A DNA stretch of 33,393 nt from a virus. The stretch is from positions 1 through 33,393 of the IMG/VR virus record IMGVR_UViG_3300023192_001506. One strand, written 5' to 3'. Position 1 is the first letter of the stretch, and the number at the start of each line of letters is the position of its first letter. Below are positions 24,426-30,740 of this stretch, piece after piece. Both the position numbers and the translations under genes were made by a program. Below the pieces are notes generated by a model, which made no database searches, was not told the DNA's origin, and saw only the letters and a program-made list of their open reading frames with translations.

Positions 24426-24674
24426 ATGACAAGACCAGAATATAAAAAAGACGATAGTGATTACTTTACTGTTATTGTAAGAAATGATAATGTAGATGGA
24501 GCGTTGCGTATTCTAAAGAAAAGACTACAAAAAGATGGTCTATTATTTGAATTGAAGAAAAGAGAATCTTATATGAAACCGAGTGAGAAACGCAGAGTGA
24601 AAAAAGCTGCTGCTATTCTACGACAAAAAAAGTTACAGAACAAAAAATTTGTATCCAAAGGGTATAAGAAATGA
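24426..24674 (+). CDS. rpsU: Ribosomal protein bS21 homologue
   Basis: 82 residues matching bS21 along its length: TVIVRNDNVDGALRILKKRL (16-35), KDGLLFELKKRESYMKPSEK, then RRVKKAAAILRQKK and a basic tail. bS21 is a small subunit protein at the mRNA exit side near the anti-Shine-Dalgarno, and helps initiation. Phage copies, which I recall from SAR11 phages, are thought to replace or supplement the host protein and bias translation. Only about 15 bases separate the -10 box from the ATG and no Shine-Dalgarno is visible, so the mRNA should be nearly leaderless. The stop overlaps the next start. Confidence 0.88.
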   Translation: MTRPEYKKDDSDYFTVIVRNDNVDGALRILKKRLQKDGLLFELKKRESYMKPSEKRRVKKAAAILRQKKLQNKKFVSKGYKK

Positions 24675-25066
24675 TGGATGATAATGTTGATAATGTTATA
24701 AAAGGTCCATGGAAAACTCCTATCAAAGTTCCAGAAATAACTGAAACTAATAGATTGAGATATAATTTGATGTTTGCCGAAGATTTAGCAGAAGCTATTA
24801 TACTACAGGCAATTCATGTTCTTGACGAAAATGATATTGCGAATAGAGAAAAACATGAATTTATAAAAGATTTTGGTTTGGTCAATGAAGCTTTGAAGGC
24901 ATGTATTTTTCGACATTTCGGATTTTTTCATCCCATCCAATTGATATCAGATGTAGCGATGATTTCTAATGTTGATGAGGAAACAAAAAGGATTTATTCA
25001 CAGTTTGATTTATCAAAATTAAACAATAGGCAATTCAATATAAATAGTGATGATAATAAGGAATAA
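24671..25066 (+). CDS. Conserved small protein of marine T4-like phages, unknown function
   Basis: 131 residues; the ATG overlaps the bS21 stop (ATGA), giving coupled translation; a second ATG follows directly. Mostly helical: LMFAEDLAEAIILQAIHVLDEN, then EFIKDFGLVNEALKACIFRHFG and HPIQLISDVAM. I recall the same helix pattern (a long helix, an FxxDxGxxxEALKxxxxRxxG core, then HPLQ) in cyanophage proteins of unknown role. It lies between bS21 and RNase H in a compact early operon. Confidence 0.6.
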   Translation: MMDDNVDNVIKGPWKTPIKVPEITETNRLRYNLMFAEDLAEAIILQAIHVLDENDIANREKHEFIKDFGLVNEALKACIFRHFGFFHPIQLISDVAMISNVDEETKRIYSQFDLSKLNNRQFNINSDDNKE

Positions 25067-25068
25067 TT

Positions 25069-25917
25069 ATGGTATTAGTTGATATGAATCAGGTTACTCT
25101 ATCTTCATTAATGATACAGATAGGACATGCAAAAGATTCAGAAGTGAATGCAGATTTGGTTAGACATATGGTATTGAATTCTATTCGTATGTATAGAACG
25201 AAATTTGTTAAAAATTATGGAGAATTGGTCTTATGTTATGATAGCAAACACTATTGGAGAAAAGACTTTTTCCCACAATATAAATCCAATCGTAAGAAAA
25301 TGCGAGAAGCAAGTAATTTTGATTGGGAAACTATATTTGATACACTTAATTTATTAAAAGAAGAACTTAAAGAAAATTTTCCATACAAAATTTTAGAAGT
25401 ATATGGTGCAGAGGCAGATGATATCATTGCGATTATTTGTGAATCGGAAAAAGAAGATATTATGATTATTTCTGGTGATAAGGATTTTATTCAATTACAC
25501 AAATATAAGAATGTAAGACAATGGAATCCTGTTCAAAAGAAAATGTTGAATGGTAAAAATCCAGAATTGTATTTGAAAGAACATATCATCAAAGGTGATA
25601 GAAGTGATGGAATACCAAATGTTCTTTCTGCCGATAATAGTTTTGTGGAGAAGATTAGACAAACACCACTTACAACAAAGAAGATACAAGCATGGATAGA
25701 CCATGATTTTATGGATGTTGCACCTAATGAAGAAGCGAAAAGAAATTATCATAGGAATACGACATTGGTAGATTTATCTAAGATACCACAAGACCTTAAA
25801 GACAAGATTAAAGAAACTTATAGGACGACATCTGTTATTGGTAAGAGAAAAAATCTTATAAATTACTTTATAAATAATAAGTTGAAAGACTTAATAAATA
25901 ATTTAGGAGATTTTTAA
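25069..25917 (+). CDS. rnh: T4 RNase H-type 5'-3' exonuclease/flap endonuclease
   Basis: 282 residues. Acidic residues of the FEN-1/T4 RNase H family are all in place: D5 in LVDMNQ, D58 in LCYDSKHYWRK, the EADD cluster (115-118), SGDKDF (135-140) and GDRSDGIPN (176-184). The basic patch PQYKSNRKK (69-77) is also conserved. It removes RNA primers and some adjacent DNA from lagging-strand fragments, working with gp32. The T4 protein is 305 residues, so this is slightly short. It follows the 24671 gene by two bases and precedes the 25920 gene by two, so it is in an early replication operon. Confidence 0.9.
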   Translation: MVLVDMNQVTLSSLMIQIGHAKDSEVNADLVRHMVLNSIRMYRTKFVKNYGELVLCYDSKHYWRKDFFPQYKSNRKKMREASNFDWETIFDTLNLLKEELKENFPYKILEVYGAEADDIIAIICESEKEDIMIISGDKDFIQLHKYKNVRQWNPVQKKMLNGKNPELYLKEHIIKGDRSDGIPNVLSADNSFVEKIRQTPLTTKKIQAWIDHDFMDVAPNEEAKRNYHRNTTLVDLSKIPQDLKDKIKETYRTTSVIGKRKNLINYFINNKLKDLINNLGDF

Positions 25918-25919
25918 TT

Positions 25920-26387
25920 ATGGTTGTAGAAACATATGTTCCACTTTTTCATGAAATTCTTGAACGAGTACATAAAGCAAAGACAAAAGACGAAAAGGTT
26001 GAGATTTTAAAACAATACAATACTGATGGATTGCGTTGGTTTTTAAGAGCTGCTTTTGACCCAGATGTAGACTGGTTATTACCAGAAGGTAGTGTTCCGT
26101 TTAGAGCGAATGATGCTCCAGAGGGTACAGAACATACAAGATTACATAGAGAATTTAGAGTTCTTGATAATTTTATATCAGTTCTTGGCATTCCTGCTAA
26201 ACCTGCTCTTTCGGAAGCTCGTAGGGAAACACTTTTTATTCAATTATTAGAAGGATTGAGTGCCGGCGAAGCAGACTTGTTAGTACTAGCAAAGGAAAGA
26301 AGATTAAGTAGGGTTTATAAAGGTTTATCAATTCCAGTTTGCAAAGAAGCATTTAATTGGAATGATAACTTCATGTTAAAAAAATAA
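25920..26387 (+). CDS. Conserved T4-like phage protein (DUF6433-like)
   Basis: 155 residues. It begins with a helical region and a WFLRAAFDPDVDWLLPEGSVPF segment, then has LFIQLLEGLSAGEADLLVLAKERR and LSRVYKGLSIPVCKEAF. I recall this module from T4-like cyanophages under the name DUF6433. The end pattern (LLxxLxxxEAxLLxxxKxxxLxxxYKGLT) also appears in phage DNA ligase N-terminal regions, so contact with nucleic acid enzymes is possible. It sits directly after RNase H in many relatives. Not assigned further. Confidence 0.6.
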   Translation: MVVETYVPLFHEILERVHKAKTKDEKVEILKQYNTDGLRWFLRAAFDPDVDWLLPEGSVPFRANDAPEGTEHTRLHREFRVLDNFISVLGIPAKPALSEARRETLFIQLLEGLSAGEADLLVLAKERRLSRVYKGLSIPVCKEAFNWNDNFMLKK

Positions 26388-26468
26388 CATGAGAACTAAG
26401 GTAGAAATACGAGCAACAGATTTTTAACTTAGTATAAAAAAATGAATTGAGTTGCAGGAGATTATATC

Positions 26469-26714
26469 ATGGCGAAACAAACTATGACGAGAACTAAAAA
26501 GTTCTTAAATGCGCTTATCAGAGGCGAATCCATTTCTTGGATGAATGTCCAAAAAAAATATGGTTTCAAATCCCCAAGAACTGTCGTAGATGGTTTTAGA
26601 AGACAAGGTTATTGCATATATGCAAATGCTGATGCAACTGGTACTTCTTATAGAATTGGCACACCAAGTCAAGCTATCATCACAGCGGGATTAGAATCAG
26701 TTTATGGGTTATAA
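26469..26714 (+). CDS. Small winged-helix DNA-binding protein
   Basis: 81 residues with a GCAGGAG ribosome site. TRTKKFLNALIRGESISWMNVQKKYG and SPRTVVDGFRRQGYCIYAN make a helix-turn-helix, followed by a short beta hairpin (TSYRIGTPSQA), as in small winged-helix proteins of T4-like phages. It could bind phage or host promoters. It is followed by a two-hairpin terminator. No specific target is visible. Confidence 0.7.
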   Translation: MAKQTMTRTKKFLNALIRGESISWMNVQKKYGFKSPRTVVDGFRRQGYCIYANADATGTSYRIGTPSQAIITAGLESVYGL

Positions 26715-26717
26715 AAC

Positions 26718-26735
26718 CCACTAATCGGTTAGTGG
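26718..26735 (+). other. Anti-terminator-like hairpin overlapping the terminator
   Basis: CCACTAA (26718-26724) and TTAGTGG (26729-26735) form a 7-bp stem with a TCGG loop. Its 3' arm shares TGG (26733-26735) with the terminator stem, so both cannot fully form together. Confidence 0.55.
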
Positions 26736-26766
26736 AGTCTTGTACCTAAGAGACTCCATTTTCATT
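26733..26766 (+). terminator. Rho-independent terminator after the winged-helix gene
   Basis: TGGAGTCT (26733-26740) pairs perfectly with AGACTCCA (26751-26758), followed by TTTTCATTT (26758-26766 region). It closes the operon begun near 24426. Confidence 0.75.
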
Positions 26767-26795
26767 TACTAAAGATTTTATAAAGTTATTTGTAA

Positions 26796-26803
26796 TATAA
26801 ATA
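26796..26803 (+). promoter_or_regulatory. TATAAATA box 5 bases before the SprT-like gene
   Basis: Exact late consensus, but so close to the ATG (26809) that the mRNA would be leaderless. In such AT-rich DNA this may be chance. Confidence 0.4.
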
Positions 26804-26808
26804 ATATT

Positions 26809-27378
26809 ATGAGATTATTTATAAGAGGATGTGATGCCGAAACCAAAATAAAAACTAGATTATCTGTAAGATGGTATCTTGACCATCTTTTATCCAAACG
26901 AATTCAATCTAAACTTTCAATTTCTATTTTTTATAGTGATACTCTTTTTAAAAAACAAAAAATAGAAGGGGAATGTATATGGAATGATGAAATTGATACC
27001 CGTAGACCAAAAAAATTTACTATCAATTTAGATAATAAAATAAAACTTAGAAATAAACTTATAGCATTAGCACACGAACTAGTACATCTTAAACAATGGA
27101 CAAAAGGTGAAATGTATGAATATGTCAGAGATGCGAATAGATATAAATGGCAAGATACAGTATTGGATATCAAAGGATTAGATTATTATGATTTGCCATG
27201 GGAAGTAGAAGCACATGGTAGAGAAATCGGCATGTATGTGCGTATGTGTGAAAAACTTAAATGGTCAAAAGAATCTTGGACACAAGAAAGCACCATGTAT
27301 AGTGATATAAAATTTGGATTATCTGATGTAATTCGAAAATATGGAAAATATGATGACTTGACAAATCCACTTAGATAG
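26809..27378 (+). CDS. SprT-like zinc metallopeptidase
   Basis: 189 residues. LAHELVHLKQW (87-97) carries the HExxH zinc motif (H89, E90, H93), and PWEVEAHG (130-137) holds the third-ligand region. The size and order match the SprT-like domain proteins of T4-like marine phages. In cells SprT/Spartan proteases cut DNA-protein crosslinks; in phages the substrate is unknown. There is no obvious Shine-Dalgarno and a TATAAATA box just upstream, so expression may be leaderless. Its 3' end carries the -35 element and the first bases of the spacer of the next promoter (27358). Cysteines for a zinc ribbon are absent at the C-terminus. Confidence 0.78.
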   Translation: MRLFIRGCDAETKIKTRLSVRWYLDHLLSKRIQSKLSISIFYSDTLFKKQKIEGECIWNDEIDTRRPKKFTINLDNKIKLRNKLIALAHELVHLKQWTKGEMYEYVRDANRYKWQDTVLDIKGLDYYDLPWEVEAHGREIGMYVRMCEKLKWSKESWTQESTMYSDIKFGLSDVIRKYGKYDDLTNPLR

Positions 27379-27386
27379 AGTATAAT
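27358..27386 (+). promoter_or_regulatory. Consensus sigma70-like early promoter
   Basis: TTGACA (27358-27363), 17 bases, TATAAT (27381-27386); both boxes perfect, -35 followed by AAT. It overlaps the end of the SprT-like gene and drives the gene starting at 27419. Confidence 0.85.
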
Positions 27387-27418
27387 ATTATAATATTTTA
27401 TAATAAGGAGATATAATT

Positions 27419-27733
27419 TTGCCAACTTACGACTTAATAGATTCAAAAACGAATAAAATAGAAGAAGTTTTTATGTCTATTTCAGAAATGGAAGAATATT
27501 TAGAACAAAATCCACATATCAAAATAGTACCTGCTGCTCCAGCAATCGTGTCTGGTGTTAATATGGAACATAAAATGGATTCGGGATGGAAAGAAACTTT
27601 ACAAAAGATTTCAGAAGGACATCCGAATAGTCCACTTGCAGGTAGATATGGAAATAACAGGACAATTAAACAAAAAAAGGGTGAAAGAGTGTTTCAACGA
27701 CATCTAAATAAACAATTGAAAGATAAGGAATGA
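27419..27733 (+). CDS. FmdB-like small protein lacking the zinc cysteines
   Basis: 104 residues from a TTG start (27419), placed 7 bases after AAGGAG. PTYDLIDSKTNKIEEVFMSI and the following SEMEEYLEQNPHI match the N-terminal half of FmdB-type zinc-ribbon proteins, which usually read PTYDYRCxxCG, yet there is no Cys in the whole protein. The second half (GWKETLQKISEGHPNSPLAGRYG) fits what I recall of cyanophage FmdB-like regulators. It may have lost metal binding while keeping the fold. Likely a regulatory or adaptor protein expressed early from a strong promoter. Confidence 0.65.
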   Translation: MPTYDLIDSKTNKIEEVFMSISEMEEYLEQNPHIKIVPAAPAIVSGVNMEHKMDSGWKETLQKISEGHPNSPLAGRYGNNRTIKQKKGERVFQRHLNKQLKDKE

Positions 27734-27741
27734 TATAAATA
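27734..27741 (+). promoter_or_regulatory. T4-type late promoter for a candidate small RNA
   Basis: Exact TATAAATA right after the preceding stop codon; the transcript would begin near 27747 and meet a strong terminator at 27844-27871. Confidence 0.6.
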
Positions 27742-27746
27742 TTACA

Positions 27747-27871
27747 ATGATACGAGCTAGAAATTTCAGCATGACCTTCGATATTAAAGTATCATCAAAA
27801 AAGGGTTTGGAAGCTTTGAAATCAATCAGCTCATGTATCAATGGGGGTTGTTGCATGACAATCCCTTTTTT
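27747..27871 (+). ncRNA. Candidate structured small RNA upstream of phoH
   Basis: About 125 bases between a late promoter and a terminator. GATAC plus GAGCT (27749-27758) can pair with AGCTC (27828-27832) and GTATC (27835-27839), a 10-bp closing helix with a 2-base bulge. A competing pairing of ATGATAC (27747-27753) with GTATCAT (27789-27795) is also perfect. The one reading frame here (42 codons from 27747) has no ribosome site and poor protein character. A cis-acting phoH leader is the alternative. Confidence 0.45.
27844..27871 (+). terminator. Rho-independent terminator before phoH
   Basis: GGGGTTGT (27844-27851), loop TGCATG, ACAATCCC (27858-27865, one G-T pair), then six T. Canonical form. 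Confidence 0.8.
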
Positions 27872-27888
27872 ATAGAGGGTTTTAGATA

Positions 27889-28602
27889 ATGGCGACACAA
27901 AAGAAAGTAAAAGAAATTACAGATTCTCAATTGGTTAATATAAAACCAGTTACGGATAATCAAAAAGTAGCATTTGATGCATTTAAAAAAGGACAAAATC
28001 TTTTTCAATATGGTGCTGCTGGAACAGGAAAAACTTTTGTTGCATTATATCTTGCACTTAAAGATGTTCTGGATTTAAAAAGTCCATATCATAGAGTATG
28101 TCTTGTTCGTTCATTAATGCCAACAAGAGATATAGAATCTGTTTCTGGTGATGAAGAAGATAAAACACTTTTATATCAAACGGTATATCAAAATATGGTG
28201 CAGTTTATGTTTGAACAACCAAATGAAGTTGCATTTAGTTCGTTGTATGATAGATTGAAAACACAACAAACTTTATATTTTCTTTCAACTTCTTTTCTTC
28301 GAGGATTAACTTTTGATAATTCTATTATTATTGTAGATGAATCTCAAAATTTAAATTTTCATGAATTAGATACTATTATTACAAGAGTTGGTCAAGATAG
28401 TAAAATAATTTTCTGTGGTGATATAGACCAAACTGATTTAGTTAAGACACGAGAGAAAAATGCTATTTTAGATTTTACTAGAATTCTTGAACAAATGGAA
28501 GAATTTACATTAATTGAATATAACCTCGGTGATATAGTTCGTTCAGGATTTGTTAGAAATTATTTGATTAATAAAATTAAATTAGGACTTGTTGGTGGTT
28601 GA
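27889..28602 (+). CDS. phoH: PhoH-like ATPase
   Basis: 237 residues. GAAGTGKT (42-49) is Walker A and IIIVDESQN (146-154) Walker B with D150 and E151; IIFCGDIDQTDL near residue 175-186 matches the conserved sensor strand of PhoH. PhoH proteins are P-loop ATPases of the superfamily 1 helicase type, very common in marine phages. The cellular role, phosphate-stress linked in bacteria and possibly RNA-related, remains unsettled. GAGGG lies 10 bases before the ATG. There is a terminator just upstream, so either read-through or an unseen promoter drives it. The neighbouring nuclease gene follows after 19 bases. Confidence 0.9.
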   Translation: MATQKKVKEITDSQLVNIKPVTDNQKVAFDAFKKGQNLFQYGAAGTGKTFVALYLALKDVLDLKSPYHRVCLVRSLMPTRDIESVSGDEEDKTLLYQTVYQNMVQFMFEQPNEVAFSSLYDRLKTQQTLYFLSTSFLRGLTFDNSIIIVDESQNLNFHELDTIITRVGQDSKIIFCGDIDQTDLVKTREKNAILDFTRILEQMEEFTLIEYNLGDIVRSGFVRNYLINKIKLGLVGG

Positions 28603-28621
28603 TAACGAAAAAATATATATT

Positions 28622-29335
28622 ATGAATAAATTATATGAATTTAAAAGAGAAATAAAATATGTTCCAGAAATTTCAACAAAGAATGTAGATAGAAAACGAT
28701 ATTATATAACTCCAGAAGGAATTCTTTATCCGTCTATAACGACAGTTTTATCCAATAGAAAAAAAGAAGGATTATTTGAATGGCGACAACGAGTTGGAGA
28801 AGATGTTGCGAATCATATTGCTAGAACTGCAGCTAGTCGTGGTTCTGCTGTTCATAAAATGTGTGAAGATTATTTGATGAACCAACATATTTATAATTCA
28901 ACCGATTTTGCAAAACATTCACAAAGAAATTTTCTTGGATATTGTTTATTTAATAGATTAAAAGACCAAGTATTAAAAAATATTGATAACATATATGCAC
29001 AGGAAACTTCATTATGGTCAGATAAATTAATGGTTGCTGGTAGGGTGGATTGTGTTGCGAAATACTATGGAATACCTACTGTAATTGATTTTAAGACATC
29101 AAGAAGTGAACGAAATGATGAATGGAATGAAAATTATTACATACAAGCAACTGCATATTCTGAGATGTTTGAAGAAAGAACTGGAATAAGTATAGACCAG
29201 ATTGCGATTTTGGTTGTAACTGAAGATGGAACTGTTCAAGAATTTGTTAAAGATAAAAAAGATTATCTACACCTACTTGAAGAATCTTTAAAGATTTTTA
29301 CTCAAGAAGATAATATGCAAGGCCTTAATACATAA
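28622..29335 (+). CDS. PD-(D/E)XK (RecB/Cas4-like) exonuclease
   Basis: 237 residues from the ATG at 28622; the frame runs back to 28589 inside phoH but the later start gives the usual MNKLYEFK-type N-terminus. Motifs in order: H78 in GSAVHKMCEDYL, E128 in YAQETSLW, D143 in AGRVDCVA, VIDFKTS (154-160) with D156 and K158, and QATAY (175-179) with Q175 and Y179. This is the complete RecB-type nuclease signature. T4-like marine phages carry this gene near phoH. It probably resects DNA ends during recombination-dependent replication or degrades host DNA. The tRNA gene begins four bases after its stop. Confidence 0.85.
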   Translation: MNKLYEFKREIKYVPEISTKNVDRKRYYITPEGILYPSITTVLSNRKKEGLFEWRQRVGEDVANHIARTAASRGSAVHKMCEDYLMNQHIYNSTDFAKHSQRNFLGYCLFNRLKDQVLKNIDNIYAQETSLWSDKLMVAGRVDCVAKYYGIPTVIDFKTSRSERNDEWNENYYIQATAYSEMFEERTGISIDQIAILVVTEDGTVQEFVKDKKDYLHLLEESLKIFTQEDNMQGLNT

Positions 29336-29338
29336 CGA

Positions 29339-29411
29339 GGGGCTATAGGCTAATCTGGGAAACCATTTCTCTTGCACAGAAAAATTACGGGTTCAAATCC
29401 CGTTAGCTCCA
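29339..29411 (+). tRNA. tRNA-Ala, anticodon UGC
   Basis: Acceptor GGGGCTA (29339-29345) pairs with TAGCTCC (29404-29410), including the G3-U70 wobble (29341 with 29408) that identifies tRNA-Ala. Anticodon stem TTTCT/AGAAA with loop CTTGCAC gives TGC at 29373-29375. T arm ACGGG, TTCAAAT, CCCGT. Both ends resemble bacterial tRNA-Ala(UGC). The D stem has one mismatch (C-A) and CCA is not encoded. The variable region has only four bases. Confidence 0.88.
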
Positions 29412-29414
29412 CAC

Positions 29415-29443
29415 TTGACAAATTATTTTTTTTATGTCATACT
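29415..29443 (+). promoter_or_regulatory. Sigma70-like early promoter of the tmRNA gene
   Basis: TTGACA (29415-29420), 17 bases, CATACT (29438-29443, 4 of 6). The -35 is followed by AAT as in the other early promoters; it begins three bases after the tRNA-Ala discriminator base. Confidence 0.6.
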
Positions 29444-29451
29444 TATAAATA
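29444..29451 (+). promoter_or_regulatory. T4-type late promoter of the tmRNA gene
   Basis: Exact TATAAATA adjoining the early -10 box, which would allow expression in both phases. Confidence 0.6.
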
Positions 29452-29452
29452 A

Positions 29453-29660
29453 CCAAGTAATCCGTTAAGTAGGATTGTAAGACGGAGATTCGATTTCTCC
29501 CGCCTCCATTGATTAATAACGATATGAGGGGGCGCCATGGATTCGATTGCAATACGAAAGGGTTATGGAAAAAACAACTGATAACTTTGATTATCAACTA
29601 GCCGCTTAAAAAAAAGTGGTGGGAGTTTGGTGGTTTTCTTAGCAACAGAAAAACCACCGC
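29453..29660 (+). ncRNA. ssrA: Circularly permuted (two-piece type) tmRNA
   Basis: The gene order is acceptor piece, intervening segment, coding piece. Acceptor piece: GAC then T arm GGAGA-TTCGATT-TCTCC (29484-29500), CGCCTCC (29501-29507) and discriminator A (29508). A 19-base spacer (29509-29527) follows. The coding piece starts GGGGGCG (29528-29534), which pairs with the acceptor strand over 7 bp including the G3-U70 Ala identity pair. GGATTCGA (29539-29546) is the invariant D-loop analogue. TTGCAAT (29547-29553) pairs with ATTGTAA (29474-29480) as helix P2. The tag frame ends DNFDYQLAA then TAA (29607-29609). A 9-bp hairpin (29629-29658) follows. A tmRNA rescues stalled ribosomes and tags the product for proteolysis. 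The outer ends are approximate. Pseudoknot PK1 is not evident, as only about 20 bases separate P2 from the tag. Confidence 0.92.
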
Positions 29661-29678
29661 TATTAGAATGAAAAAGTT

Positions 29679-29930
29679 ATGCGAGTGAATATTATGTTAG
29701 AGTCAACAATGTCATTTAAAACACAAAGAACATTCGAATTAGAAATAGAACAGATTGTTAAAAATTATGAAATGTCGCATATGCAGGCGGTGTTACATTA
29801 TTGTGAGATGAATGATATTGACCCATCATCAATTAGTCGATTGATATCTAAAACATTAAAAGAAAAGATAGAATTAGATGCGAGAGATTTAAATTTCTTT
29901 CCAAAGGCAGGGAAACTTCCTGATTTATAA
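29679..29930 (+). CDS. 33: Late transcription co-activator (T4 gp33-like)
   Basis: 83 residues; the ATG at 29694 (MLESTMSF) is an equally likely start. IEQIVKNYEMSHMQAVLHYCEMNDID (23-48) and SSISRLISKTLKEKIELDARDLNFFPK are the diagnostic core of gp33, which bridges the host RNA polymerase flap and the sliding clamp to activate late promoters. The C-terminal acidic/hydrophobic end that binds the clamp in T4 is represented by AGKLPDL. The presence of this gene agrees with the TATAAATA promoters here. The late sigma factor gp55 is not in this window. It follows the tmRNA and precedes gp59 by four bases. Confidence 0.85.
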   Translation: MRVNIMLESTMSFKTQRTFELEIEQIVKNYEMSHMQAVLHYCEMNDIDPSSISRLISKTLKEKIELDARDLNFFPKAGKLPDL

Positions 29931-29934
29931 TACA

Positions 29935-30558
29935 ATGGATTCATATGATGCATATAAATTATATCTTGGTATGAAGGCACATTTTGAGAAAGGTAATTAT
30001 GATTTTATTCAATATGGTGGTAAGACAAAATCGACCAAAGAATCTTTTTTTAAAAGAAATGATAGAAAGATTTTTTACAAGGCATCTAAAGCACATTCAA
30101 ATCCAACAGATTTAAAAAATTATTACATTGCAAATTTTGTTCAATCACATAAAGGTTGGATTGGTGAATTTTCTGAAAAGAATTATTCTGATTGGAAAAA
30201 AAGAATGGAAAGTTTATCTTACACTTTCGAACAAAATATTTTATTGTTGATAAATGAGATTTGTATGGATAAAAATGATTATAATATAAAAAATTTTGAA
30301 TACATTTTTGAATGTGAGAAAGGAAAACATCCAATTCTTTTAAAGGGATATCTTGCAAAAAGGATTTTTCCAGAAACTTTAATTATCTTGGATGATATCC
30401 TTTCTTATTTTAAAGAATGGGATAAGATGCTGAGTGACGATATAGTGTGGCCAGAAACAAAAATCTTTCTTGATAAGTATCGAAGATTTCTGGAATTTGA
30501 TAAGACTAAATATAAATTTACTTTGCAGAAATTGGTAAAATCAAATTTGGGAGGTTAA
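29935..30558 (+). CDS. 59: Replicative helicase loader (T4 gp59-like)
   Basis: 207 residues. DSYDAYKLYLGMKAHFEKGNY followed by FIQYGGKTKSTKESFFKR and YYIANFVQSHKGWIGEFSEKN matches gp59: YKLYL, a basic Arg/Lys segment, FxxNxxxxxxxWIGEF. In T4 it loads the gp41 helicase onto gp32-covered forks and blocks premature synthesis. Length is close to T4 gp59 (217). It is all-helical, with LQKLVKSNLGG at the end. The gene lies in order 33-59-small ORF-32, close to the T4 order of genes 33, 59 and 32, which strengthens the assignment. Confidence 0.85.
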   Translation: MDSYDAYKLYLGMKAHFEKGNYDFIQYGGKTKSTKESFFKRNDRKIFYKASKAHSNPTDLKNYYIANFVQSHKGWIGEFSEKNYSDWKKRMESLSYTFEQNILLLINEICMDKNDYNIKNFEYIFECEKGKHPILLKGYLAKRIFPETLIILDDILSYFKEWDKMLSDDIVWPETKIFLDKYRRFLEFDKTKYKFTLQKLVKSNLGG

Positions 30559-30563
30559 CAAGA

Positions 30564-30740
30564 ATGAATAAGATAAAAAAGTTATCGGAAAATGAGTGGT
30601 TATTGACATATACTTTAACTAATAATATCAATAAAACTAAGGAAGTACATGTTAGTTTTGATGTATCTAATATGAATCAAATGGGTATCTGGAATCTTTC
30701 AGATGAGAATTTTCGAGACTTGACAAATGCTAAGAAATAA
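30564..30740 (+). CDS. Small protein between gp59 and gp32, unknown
   Basis: 58 residues with GGGAGG just before the ATG. Opens MNKIKKLSENEWLLTYTLTN, then strands KEVHVSFDVSN and a NLSDENFRDL helix: a small alpha/beta protein. Its last 21 bases carry the -35 box of the gp32 promoter. The position between 59 and 32 is conserved in several T4-like genomes for small open frames, but I do not recognise this one. Confidence 0.6.
   Translation: MNKIKKLSENEWLLTYTLTNNINKTKEVHVSFDVSNMNQMGIWNLSDENFRDLTNAKK

Noticed and set aside
25869-25876. TATAAATA inside the RNase H gene
   Set aside because: Lies in coding sequence near AT-rich codons and is likely chance, although it is 43 bases before the next gene.
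27747-27875. 42-codon reading frame in the region before phoH
   Set aside because: No ribosome site, and its end coincides with the terminator stem and T-run; RNA structure explains the region better.
29629-29658. Nine-base-pair hairpin as a terminator
   Set aside because: No T-run follows; it more likely belongs to the 3' part of the tmRNA coding piece.
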